Of a stretch of 24,708 nt of DNA, positions 17,395-24,414 are shown in pieces (position 1 is the first letter of the stretch; the number at the start of each line of letters is the position of its first letter). A program made the position numbers and the translations under genes. This DNA comes from UBA1930 sp943368475. GTDB lineage: Bacteria; Bacteroidota; Bacteroidia; Chitinophagales; Chitinophagaceae. The notes under the pieces were generated by a model. That model was not told the origin of the DNA. It was given only the letters and a program-made list of their open reading frames with translations, and ran no database searches. The stretch spans positions 1-24,708 of the forward strand of contig CALRLF020000066.1 of NCBI GenBank assembly GCA_943368475.1, in the 5' to 3' direction.

Positions 17395-17835
17395 CTATTT
17401 CAAATTATCATACACTTGTTGCAATACATTTTTCACTGTTTCAATATCCGTTTTACTTACACCAACTAACGCTTCATCCATGGTTTGATTGGCCAGATTA
17501 ATGGTTACATCATGCAATTGCAAAGCAGCTTCGGTTAAGAAAATAGAATTGATTCTTCTGTCTTCTTTGCTGGCAACACGTTTTACGAGTTTCAGTTTTT
17601 CTAAATTGTCTAATAAACGTGTAATGCTGGGTTTGTCTCTAAATGTACGATTGCACAGTTCTTGCTGGCTAAGCCCATCTTCTTTCCATAAATGGTATAA
17701 AATACTCCATTGCTCAATGGTAATATCCAGTCCTTCGTTTCTAAAATGCTTTTGCAGCCTACGTGCAATTGCAGTAGCTGCCATGGCATTGATAACGCTG
17801 TATAATTCGCCTCGTTTAAATTGGTTGTTTGGCAT
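17395..17835 (-). CDS. MarR family transcriptional regulator
   Basis: 146 residues from ATG 17835 (MPNNQFKRGELYS). A TTG start 24 bases upstream lies inside the predicted promoter, which rules it out. The protein shows the MarR winged helix-turn-helix: DITIEQWSILYHLWKEDGLSQ, QELCNRTFRDKPSITRLLDNLEK as recognition region, and the wing KRVASKEDRRINSIFLTEAA with the conserved D-x-R motif. Known for the family: a dimeric repressor released by small phenolic or acyl ligands, usually controlling adjacent genes. Its neighbour downstream is the acyl-CoA dehydrogenase gene, so fatty-acid-linked regulation is plausible but not shown. Confidence 0.9.
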   Translation of the reverse strand: MPNNQFKRGELYSVINAMAATAIARRLQKHFRNEGLDITIEQWSILYHLWKEDGLSQQELCNRTFRDKPSITRLLDNLEKLKLVKRVASKEDRRINSIFLTEAALQLHDVTINLANQTMDEALVGVSKTDIETVKNVLQQVYDNLK

Positions 17836-17856
17836 ATAGTTGTTTATGCAACTATT

Positions 17857-17886
17857 CAAAGGTAGGAGGAAATTTTATTTGAACAA
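17857..17886 (-). promoter_or_regulatory. Bacteroidota-type promoter of the MarR gene
   Basis: On the minus strand, TTG (17884-17886), a 19-base spacer, then TACCTTTG (17857-17864) matches the TTG-N19-TAnnTTTG consensus. Transcription would start near 17851, giving a leader of about 16 nt to the ATG at 17835. Confidence 0.75.
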
Positions 17887-17930
17887 GAAAAGTTTTGTGA
17901 AAAAAATTATTGGGGTTTACTGTTGTAAAT

Positions 17931-17977
17931 GTTGCTAAAAGCAACAGAATAGAATTTCGAGAAGATGACGTCTCGAA
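17931..17977. repeat. Two adjacent small hairpins
   Basis: GTTGC 17931-17935 pairs with GCAAC 17941-17945, and TTCGAGA 17956-17962 pairs with TCTCGAA 17971-17977. They lie between the small membrane-protein gene stop and the MarR promoter. Neither has a clear T-run, so a terminator role is uncertain. Confidence 0.4.
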
Positions 17978-18012
17978 GAGCAGGTTACTTGATTAAGCCT
18001 AAAGGGCAGTAG

Positions 18013-18195
18013 TTATAATTGTTTCTTCCAGAAGCTATTATAAATAAAATAAACAAACGATCCAATAACAGGAATTATCAAAACAAAGAATGTTAGATTT
18101 ACTTTTTGGCGTTTAGCCAGCTTTGGATTTTGCTGAATATTGATGATTGAATAACCAACTACTGCTAAGCAAAGACAAAGAATTAATATTGGCAT
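18013..18195 (-). CDS. Small two-helix membrane protein, PLDc_N-like
   Basis: 60 residues, ATG at 18195. Two hydrophobic segments (2-18 and about 33-54) flank the basic linker QNPKLAKRQKVN. The second segment, FFVLIIPVIGSFVYFIYNSF, matches the pattern of the short PLDc_N (phospholipase D nuclease N-terminal-like) domain found alone or at the start of cardiolipin synthases, where P and G sit between hydrophobic stretches and (I/V)YF follows. No phosphatase or nuclease domain follows, so it is a stand-alone small membrane protein of unknown role. It is probably monocistronic: the next gene on the strand begins 178 bases on with its own promoter. Confidence 0.65.
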   Translation of the reverse strand: MPILILCLCLAVVGYSIINIQQNPKLAKRQKVNLTFFVLIIPVIGSFVYFIYNSFWKKQL

Positions 18196-18258
18196 ATACT
18201 TAATTTTAATTTAGACATTCTATTTTTATAGATACATTTTTTTAATTCTTAAGCCCAA

Positions 18259-18356
18259 GGGCTGGGGATTGCAGCAAAGTAGCTGCTGACGTAGGAAGCA
18301 CTACTTGCGTAAAGCCCCAAACTGGTGCTGATAAAAGTGATGCAGTTGATAGCCCC
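18259..18356 (-). repeat. Structured repeat element, copy 2 (3' of the PhyH gene)
   Basis: 98 bases bounded by GGGCT (18259-18263) and AGCCC (18351-18355), the same ends as copy 1. Internal stems: GCAGC 18271-18275 with GCTGC 18282-18286, CGTAG with CTAC around GAAGCA, and AACTG 18320-18324 with CAGTT 18343-18347. Its last base overlaps the first base of the dioxygenase TAG stop (18356-18358), so it begins right where the gene ends. It shares five short blocks with copy 1. Confidence 0.55.
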
Positions 18357-19330
18357 TATTTATCATTCTTTATCACTGCTGGCCTTTGCGAAATTTCATG
18401 GTAACATAAAACCCCATTGGCGTAATAATGACCTACCATACTTTTACGGGTAAGTGCTGTATTTTTTATGGTACTTCCACCATGCAGCAGGTTGGCATGC
18501 CAAATTAAAACATCACCTTTTTTTGCATGAAAATAGTGTGGCTGCAAATGGTGTTGCTGTATGAGTTGTTCAATTTTAGTTTCGTAATTATCGTAGTTGT
18601 GTTCGCCAATTAATAAAGCATTATTGCCAGTCTTGTAATCTTCACTCATTACATAAGGCAACTTGTGGCTACCAGGATAATACACCAGCTCTCCACTGTT
18701 AGTTTGTATATCTTCTAAAGCAATCCATTGGGCACTTAAATATCCCATTGGCTCAGTAGTCATGTGTATAAAATCGCTGTGGGGTTTTTGCTCACTGCCA
18801 TACACAAAATTGATGGTTTGAAAAGGTATGGGCTGCTTTTGAAAAATGAATTGTAAAATGCGTAACACTTGTTCGTCTCTAAACACTTCATTAATTAGTT
18901 GGCTATGTTGCCATGCATCCATAATTTTTCGTCCTGTAAAATTAAAATCAACGGTATCTTCTGTTTTCAGGCGTTCAATTTCGGCATTGATTGCATCAAC
19001 TTTGTTGATAAATAAACCGGGAATAATTAAATAGCCTTTTTCGGGCCAATCCAATAAAGCTTGTTGTGTAATTACATCAAACTCTTTAAAATTGGGGTGA
19101 GTAGCAATGGCTTCTTTGGTAATAGTGGGTTCATCCATCCAAGGAATATCGTTAGAAGCCTGCTTTATATCAGCATGAGCAATGCTTTGCCAAACAGGCT
19201 TTTGTACACCAAATTGTTTGTATAAAGCTTTGTTTTTTTTCAGTTTGCCAATATTCGAAATATTGTATAACCAATACATTGGACGAAGATTTCTAAGAAT
19301 GCCTGAATATTTTTGAACCCATTGCTTCAT
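18356..19330 (-). CDS. Phytanoyl-CoA dioxygenase (PhyH) family protein
   Basis: 324 residues from ATG 19330 (MKQWVQKYSG); the longer frame uses a GTG at 19363 and is not needed. It is a non-haem Fe(II)/2-oxoglutarate dioxygenase by motif: the first metal His and Asp in HSDF (His184, Asp186), the second His in LLHGGS (His283) and the 2-oxoglutarate Arg in LTRKSMV (Arg295). WIALEDIQTNSGELVYYPGSH is the typical PhyH core. Bacterial members hydroxylate varied small molecules, lipids or polyketides, so the substrate is unknown. The N-terminal 90 residues lack a recognised domain. It is divergent from a GT2 glycosyltransferase with 75 bases between starts. Confidence 0.87.
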   Translation of the reverse strand: MKQWVQKYSGILRNLRPMYWLYNISNIGKLKKNKALYKQFGVQKPVWQSIAHADIKQASNDIPWMDEPTITKEAIATHPNFKEFDVITQQALLDWPEKGYLIIPGLFINKVDAINAEIERLKTEDTVDFNFTGRKIMDAWQHSQLINEVFRDEQVLRILQFIFQKQPIPFQTINFVYGSEQKPHSDFIHMTTEPMGYLSAQWIALEDIQTNSGELVYYPGSHKLPYVMSEDYKTGNNALLIGEHNYDNYETKIEQLIQQHHLQPHYFHAKKGDVLIWHANLLHGGSTIKNTALTRKSMVGHYYANGVLCYHEISQRPAVIKNDK

Positions 19331-19405
19331 ATTGTAAAAATAATCTTTAAACAACAGCCTCACAAAACAACTATTTGTATTGTAGTAAATTGTTTCTTTG
19401 TAACA

Positions 19406-20560
19406 ATGTGGTTAACAATTTTTACAGCAGAACTAACTGTACTGTTTATTGTGTACGCTGTAATATTACTGCTGTACCGAAAATGGTTTTTGCAATTGAT
19501 TCCATTTGCAAAACCTGCTACTATTGTACCTTGTACCACATTCAGCATTATTATTCCTGCTCGTAATGAGGCTTTGCATATTGGCAACTGCTTGCAAAGT
19601 ATTGTTGCACAAAAATACCCAGATGACTTGGTGGAGATTATTGTAATTGATGATCATAGCACCGATAATACCAGCCAAATTGTAGAACAATTTAGGGCTA
19701 CACATTATAATATTAAACTGATAAAGTTAGCCGATGAATTAAATGGCGAAATCTTAAACTCGTATAAAAAGAAAGCCATTGAAAATGCCATTGGCTATGC
19801 CACAGGCAATTGGATTATTACCACTGATGCCGATTGTATTACAAAAGAAAACTGGTTGGCTAATTACGATGCCTGGATACAATTGCAACAACCTGTTTTT
19901 ATTGCAGCACCTGTGGCGTTTACTAATAATGGCAGTGTACTGGAAACCTTTCAGTACATAGATTTTATGAGCCTACAAGGTGTTACAGCAGCATCGGTAC
20001 ACGCTGGCTTTCACAACATGTGCAATGGTGCAAATTTAGCCTACCGAAAAGATGTTTTTTTTGAAGTAAATGGTTTTAGAGGAATAGATGCCATTGCTAG
20101 TGGAGATGATATGTTACTAATGAATAAAATTAAAAAGCAATATCCCGATAAAGTAAATTTTTTATTTACCAATGAAGCCATTATTACCACACACCCAATG
20201 CCTAGTTGGAATAGTTTTTTTAACCAACGCATTCGTTGGGCTAGTAAAGCAGAACAATTTAAAAGTAAAGACCGAAAAGTATTTGCAGTACTTGTACTTG
20301 TTTATTTATTTAATGCTGTATTATTTATAATGCCACTGGGAATTTTTATCAGTATAAAATTTTTATACCTGTGGTTATTATTTGTTGGGTTAAAAACCTT
20401 GGTAGAAACTGCTTTTGCTTTGCCTGTTGCAAAGTTTTTTAGACAACCGTTTATATGGTGGTTTCCATTTTTACAACCCTTGCACATTGCATACATTGTT
20501 ATTAGTGGTTGGCTGGGAAAATTTGGCAGCTACCACTGGAAAGGCAGAAATGTAAAATAA
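19406..20560 (+). CDS. GT2 family membrane glycosyltransferase
   Basis: 384 residues from ATG 19406 (MWLTIFTAEL). The longer TTG start at 19313 would overlap the divergent dioxygenase start and is rejected. One N-terminal transmembrane helix, then the GT-A domain: FSIIIPARNEA, VIDDHSTDNT, TTDADC (Asp141 and Asp143, the DxD metal site), SGDDMLLMNKI (catalytic acidic pair at 234-235) and QRIRW at 274-278, the QxxRW motif of processive-type GT2 enzymes. Two or three C-terminal helices follow. Known for the class: transfer of an activated sugar to a lipid-linked or growing polysaccharide acceptor at the inner membrane. Linkage and substrate are not readable here. It may contribute to surface polysaccharide along with the Wzz/O-antigen genes 1.5 kb away, but nothing proves a link. 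Confidence 0.87.
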   Translation: MWLTIFTAELTVLFIVYAVILLLYRKWFLQLIPFAKPATIVPCTTFSIIIPARNEALHIGNCLQSIVAQKYPDDLVEIIVIDDHSTDNTSQIVEQFRATHYNIKLIKLADELNGEILNSYKKKAIENAIGYATGNWIITTDADCITKENWLANYDAWIQLQQPVFIAAPVAFTNNGSVLETFQYIDFMSLQGVTAASVHAGFHNMCNGANLAYRKDVFFEVNGFRGIDAIASGDDMLLMNKIKKQYPDKVNFLFTNEAIITTHPMPSWNSFFNQRIRWASKAEQFKSKDRKVFAVLVLVYLFNAVLFIMPLGIFISIKFLYLWLLFVGLKTLVETAFALPVAKFFRQPFIWWFPFLQPLHIAYIVISGWLGKFGSYHWKGRNVK

Positions 20561-20575
20561 TAACTATTAACGAAA

Positions 20576-20674
20576 TTATTCACCGACAACATTTTTATCT
20601 TCTGGCCACCAAGCATATACAATAACACAAATAAGGGCAATTAGTACAAATGGAAATAAAATAATGTTTTTCAT
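20576..20674 (-). CDS. 32-residue single-helix membrane miniprotein
   Basis: ATG at 20674 to TAA at 20576-20578. The translation starts MKNIILFPFVLIALICVIVY, one clean transmembrane segment, then AWWPEDKNVVGE. The Lys-helix-Trp-Trp-Pro-acidic pattern looks designed for a membrane with a short polar tail. It is antisense-oriented between two plus-strand genes with no partner on its strand. I recognise no family; small subunits of respiratory or transport complexes have this size, but that is only analogy. Confidence 0.45.
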   Translation of the reverse strand: MKNIILFPFVLIALICVIVYAWWPEDKNVVGE

Positions 20675-20795
20675 GTGCGTATATTTAGATGGTGTAACTA
20701 GCGGTATGGTTTTTCATTGCTATGAATTACAGACTGTTTATTCTTAGTTACGTTTAATCTGTTCCAAATTAAAACATAAATACTTATTCTTATAC

Positions 20796-21881
20796 ATGGC
20801 TATCGGTCAAAATAACAATGCTTTCGGTAAAAGATTTCTTAAAAACAAAGGAGCATTGTTTGCATTGATTTTAATAGGTATAGCTTTATTACTTGCTGTT
20901 TTTGGTTATTTTATAGCTCCTGACAACAGCACCAATGCCAACAGAATGATTCCAGAAATTGGCAGCAAGAAACCCGGCTTTACCGTACAACTATTGATGC
21001 TTCAAAAAGAGCAATCCGCTGCCTCAGAAAACATAGTTCTACAGCTGTTCGTCGGTAAAGAAGACCTTTTCACCTATATACCTATAACCAGCTATCAGTT
21101 AATTGGCAGAGATTCTATGGTATATGAAAAATTTGTGGATGATGGTATCAGCGAAAAAAAATCCATTAAATTATCTTCCAGCAATGTTTATAAAGTAAAC
21201 AAGCAAACATTTTATTTGGGTACTGATAAGTTTGGACGAGATATTTTAAGTCGTTTAATTATTGGTGTACGTGTAAGTTTAGGCGTTGGTTTAATTGCTG
21301 TGCTTATTTCTATAACCATTGGTATTTTTTTAGGTTCATTAGCTGGATACTTCAGAGGCTGGATAGACGATGTAATTATGTGGTTTATTAATGTTATCTG
21401 GAGTATTCCAACATTGTTACTGGTATTTGCCATTACGCTTGTTTTAGGCAAAGGCTTTTGGCAGGTATTTATTGCTGTTGGCTTAACCATGTGGGTTAAC
21501 GTTGCTCGTTTAGTTCGTGGGCAGGTTTTGGCTGTTCGAGAATTGGAATATATTGAAGCCACCAAAGCCCTTGGCTACAGCCATACAAGAACAATTGTTA
21601 AGCATATTTTGCCCAATATTTTAGGTCCAGTAATTGTAATTGCTGCCAGTAATTTTGCTAGTGCTATTGTTATAGAAGCGGGTTTAAGTTTTTTGGGTGT
21701 TGGTGTACAACCTCCACAACCCAGTTGGGGATTAATGATTAAAGAAAATTACAATTTTATTATCACCAACAATCCAATGTTAGCCTTGGTGCCAGGTATT
21801 GCCATTATGTTATTGGTATTGGCGTTTAATTTATTGGGCAATGGATTAAGAGATGCATTAAATGTGAGAGGCAGAGTGTAA
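20796..21881 (+). CDS. ABC transporter permease, Dpp/Opp C-type
   Basis: 361 residues, ATG at 20796. N-terminal helix (about 17-41), then an inserted soluble region of about 95 residues (45-140), then the DppC/OppC core: YLGTDKFGRDILSRLIIGVR, ISITIGIFLGSLAGYFRGW, the EAA loop EATKALGYSHTRTIVKHILPN (about 256-276), EAGLSFLGVGVQPPQPSWG, and a last helix. Known role: one of two permease subunits of a binding-protein-dependent peptide or nickel importer. The partner permease, ATPases and binding protein are not in the window, so it must pair with subunits encoded elsewhere. The insert between helix 1 and the GTDxxGRD motif is longer than in the Escherichia coli proteins. Confidence 0.9.
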   Translation: MAIGQNNNAFGKRFLKNKGALFALILIGIALLLAVFGYFIAPDNSTNANRMIPEIGSKKPGFTVQLLMLQKEQSAASENIVLQLFVGKEDLFTYIPITSYQLIGRDSMVYEKFVDDGISEKKSIKLSSSNVYKVNKQTFYLGTDKFGRDILSRLIIGVRVSLGVGLIAVLISITIGIFLGSLAGYFRGWIDDVIMWFINVIWSIPTLLLVFAITLVLGKGFWQVFIAVGLTMWVNVARLVRGQVLAVRELEYIEATKALGYSHTRTIVKHILPNILGPVIVIAASNFASAIVIEAGLSFLGVGVQPPQPSWGLMIKENYNFIITNNPMLALVPGIAIMLLVLAFNLLGNGLRDALNVRGRV

Positions 21882-21927
21882 TTTTTTGTGTAACCAGCAG
21901 TAGTAATTCTATTCAACTTTACAGTCT

Positions 21928-21985
21928 GTACTGAGCTAGTCGAAGTATCGCACAGCCGATAGCTATCGGCTTCAGGGTTCAGTAC
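21928..21985. repeat. Palindromic intergenic element between convergent genes
   Basis: An 18-bp perfect palindrome (21954-21971, AGCCGATAGCTATCGGCT) sits inside an outer inverted repeat GTACTGA 21928-21934 and TCAGTAC 21979-21985. The word CTGAGCTAGTCGAAGTAT beside it resembles dispersed intergenic repeats with CTTCGACAAGCTCAGT in many bacteria (recollection). It lies between the 3' ends of the permease and the O-antigen-ligase gene and may terminate both, though no T-run follows. Confidence 0.7.
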
Positions 21986-22001
21986 TTTAATCAGCTAAAC
22001 T

Positions 22002-23450
22002 TCAAGCAATACTCTCCTGCTCTTCTTTAAGTTGTTTGGTGAGTACAACGATTACACCAATACTCAACCAAAATAAACTACCTATTTTATCGGTTTCAAT
22101 CATATCACTCATTAAGTTAATAGCAGTAATCATTACAATAATTACTCCCACAGTTAGTGCAACAGTTCTGTAAAAAATATTATGTAAAGCATGATATAAT
22201 TTTTGTGTATACATAAGCATCGTAAACAACAAAGCACAAAACAAAAGCAAGCCAACAATGCCTTGTTCTAATGCGGTTAACAAAAAATAATTATGAACAC
22301 TACTATGCTCAGGATTATTACTTACATAGGTTTTAAAAGCATCTACTGTGTAGTTTTTATAGTTACTGTAAAATGTGTTGGGACCAAAACCAACAACGGG
22401 TTTCGCTGCAAACATTTTAGCACCTGCTACCCAACGATAAAACCTTTCGGCATTGCTTAAATCTTTTAAAGAAGTGGTGCTTTGCAAATGAGCTCCCAAA
22501 TCGTCATGAAAAATAGTATGTTCATAATCAGGTGCAAATCGTACATAATTATTATCTGCAACAAGCCATGTTACTAATAGAATAAATGCTGTGCAAGCAA
22601 GAACAATAATTTGCGTCATCCATTTTTTTTGAATAATAAACACGGTTGCAATACCTGCAAATAAAGCTACCCAAGCTCCTCGTGAATAGGCAAAAAATAA
22701 AGCTATTAACCCAAGCACCAAACCAATATTAATCCATTTGTAATATTGGTTTTTTGTAGGAGTTAACTTTCTCACAGCCCATAAAACAGCCAGCAAACAA
22801 ACCAGCATAGCTGAATAGTTTACATGGTTTCTAAAAAAGGGAGAAAGTGTTTGCTTAATACCTTCAAAAGAAAAACCAGTTAATGCATGCCTGCCCAAAC
22901 ATTGTATTACTACAAAAGCCATTGGAAGCAGTAACAATAATGCAGCTTTTTTAAACTGTGTTTGCGTAGTTAAAAAGAATTGAGGTAATAGTACAAAAGG
23001 AACAATATACCATACACGGGCTAAAAAAAACTTTATTGAAAGAAGCGGATTTTGAGAAAAAATACAACTAACCAATAACCACAACAATTGTAATACAATA
23101 ATAAAAAACAATCGATGTTTTAATACAGCTAAAGGAAAAATGGAAGGCTGATAAGTGATTTTAATCAACACAGTTCCCGTAAGTATCATCAATAATAATT
23201 CATCTGGAAAATCGACACCTAAATTTGGAGTAATATTCATTTCGGTAGATAATGGCAAAGCCAATATCATTAACCAAAACAGCTGTTCTGTTTGTATAAT
23301 ACAAAATTCTACAACAACAGGTATTAAAACATAAGCAAATGCAATAGCAATAAGCAAAGGCTCTTGTGCAACAATGGCAATACTGCCACAAAGCATAAAA
23401 ACCAATGCCGCCAGCCAAAATTGTTTGTTATGTTGAATACTGGTAAACAT
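22002..23450 (-). CDS. O-antigen ligase / polymerase family membrane protein
   Basis: 482 residues, ATG at 23450. At least ten hydrophobic segments with a long periplasmic loop between residues of about 285 and 400, where SNAERFYRWVAGAKMFAAKPVVGFGPNTFYSNY and NPEHSSVHNYFLLTALEQGIVG match the Wzy_C/O-antigen ligase domain, including the conserved GxGPNTF and VHNxFL motifs. Members either ligate or polymerise O-antigen, exopolysaccharide or capsule repeat units, and homology cannot tell which. It lies 55 bases behind the Wzz-like gene on the same strand, which favours polymerisation of a Wzx/Wzy-type polysaccharide (inference). Confidence 0.88.
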   Translation of the reverse strand: MFTSIQHNKQFWLAALVFMLCGSIAIVAQEPLLIAIAFAYVLIPVVVEFCIIQTEQLFWLMILALPLSTEMNITPNLGVDFPDELLLMILTGTVLIKITYQPSIFPLAVLKHRLFFIIVLQLLWLLVSCIFSQNPLLSIKFFLARVWYIVPFVLLPQFFLTTQTQFKKAALLLLLPMAFVVIQCLGRHALTGFSFEGIKQTLSPFFRNHVNYSAMLVCLLAVLWAVRKLTPTKNQYYKWINIGLVLGLIALFFAYSRGAWVALFAGIATVFIIQKKWMTQIIVLACTAFILLVTWLVADNNYVRFAPDYEHTIFHDDLGAHLQSTTSLKDLSNAERFYRWVAGAKMFAAKPVVGFGPNTFYSNYKNYTVDAFKTYVSNNPEHSSVHNYFLLTALEQGIVGLLLFCALLFTMLMYTQKLYHALHNIFYRTVALTVGVIIVMITAINLMSDMIETDKIGSLFWLSIGVIVVLTKQLKEEQESIA

Positions 23451-23505
23451 AATTTACTTAAAAAAAACCAAATCTAATATCCTAAGCTATTCGTGTAATT
23501 CGTAT

Positions 23506-24369
23506 CTATTTTTTTCTGTTGTACACCAATGCAATTAAGCAACCAAACACAAAACTGATAATCAATGTTGCAATAAGTACTTCTAATTTTTTAGGCTTAT
23601 CATGTTTGGCAGCAGGTGATGCATTTTCAATAATGTATAAAGCAGGGGATTTATTACTAATAGCTAATTTAAATTCATTCGCAGCCGTATAATATTGCTT
23701 AAGTTGTTGCAATAAAGCTTCACGTTTATTGGTGTACATCAACGCAGCATCTTTGGTAATATCCATGAGTTTTAATGAGTCGTTAATAGCGGCAACTTCT
23801 TGTTCTAATTCTTTAACAGAAGTATTGATTTTATCTAGCGATGATTGATAATTTTTTTGCCAAATATCTTCTTCCATCTGTTGAACGGTTACCACCATTT
23901 TATTAGCAATATTGGCAGAGAGTTGTTTGTCTTTTGTAGTAACCATAAACTTAAACTGACCCAAGTCGGTTTTCTGCAATTGGACATCTTCTCTCAAATT
24001 CAACACAGCTTTACGTTTGGCTAAAGCCGTATTTTCATCTTTCAGTTTATAATAGTTGATGAGTTTAAATTCATCTACCATTAATTTAAAAGTGGTATCT
24101 AAATTGGCTAAGCCATCAATTCTATCCAAGTCGTCTCCACTTCCAAAATTGGAATATAAGCCTTGTATATTGGTATTAAATAAACGGGCTTTATCGGCCA
24201 ATGCAGGATTGGCAGCCACAACAATGGCTGTACTTTTATAATATTTGGGCATTACAAAAACAGTGGCAGTTGCAATAACCAAACAAATAAAAACAAAGAG
24301 GACTATTTTTTTAAATTGTTGTTGCAATACGGCAACAACATCTACTAAATTCAATTCAGATGATTGCAT
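23506..24369 (-). CDS. Wzz-type polysaccharide chain-length / co-polymerase protein
   Basis: 287 residues, ATG at 24369. N-terminal transmembrane helix about 21-43, a large extracytoplasmic part with a coiled-coil stretch about 165-235 (NTSVKELEQEVAAINDSLKL), and a C-terminal helix about 262-283 followed by YNRKK. This two-helix plan is that of Wzz/polysaccharide co-polymerases. MPKYYKSTAIVVAANPAL after the first helix resembles the family start (PxxYxSxAxIxxxP). There is no tyrosine kinase domain, so any kinase is separate or absent. Known role: regulating polymer chain length with Wzy. It lies between the Lrp-type regulator end (45 bases) and the O-antigen-ligase gene (55 bases). Confidence 0.83.
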   Translation of the reverse strand: MQSSELNLVDVVAVLQQQFKKIVLFVFICLVIATATVFVMPKYYKSTAIVVAANPALADKARLFNTNIQGLYSNFGSGDDLDRIDGLANLDTTFKLMVDEFKLINYYKLKDENTALAKRKAVLNLREDVQLQKTDLGQFKFMVTTKDKQLSANIANKMVVTVQQMEEDIWQKNYQSSLDKINTSVKELEQEVAAINDSLKLMDITKDAALMYTNKREALLQQLKQYYTAANEFKLAISNKSPALYIIENASPAAKHDKPKKLEVLIATLIISFVFGCLIALVYNRKK

Positions 24370-24414
24370 AGAGGGCTAATGTACAAAGAAGAAACTGTAT
24401 TTTATACCATTAGA

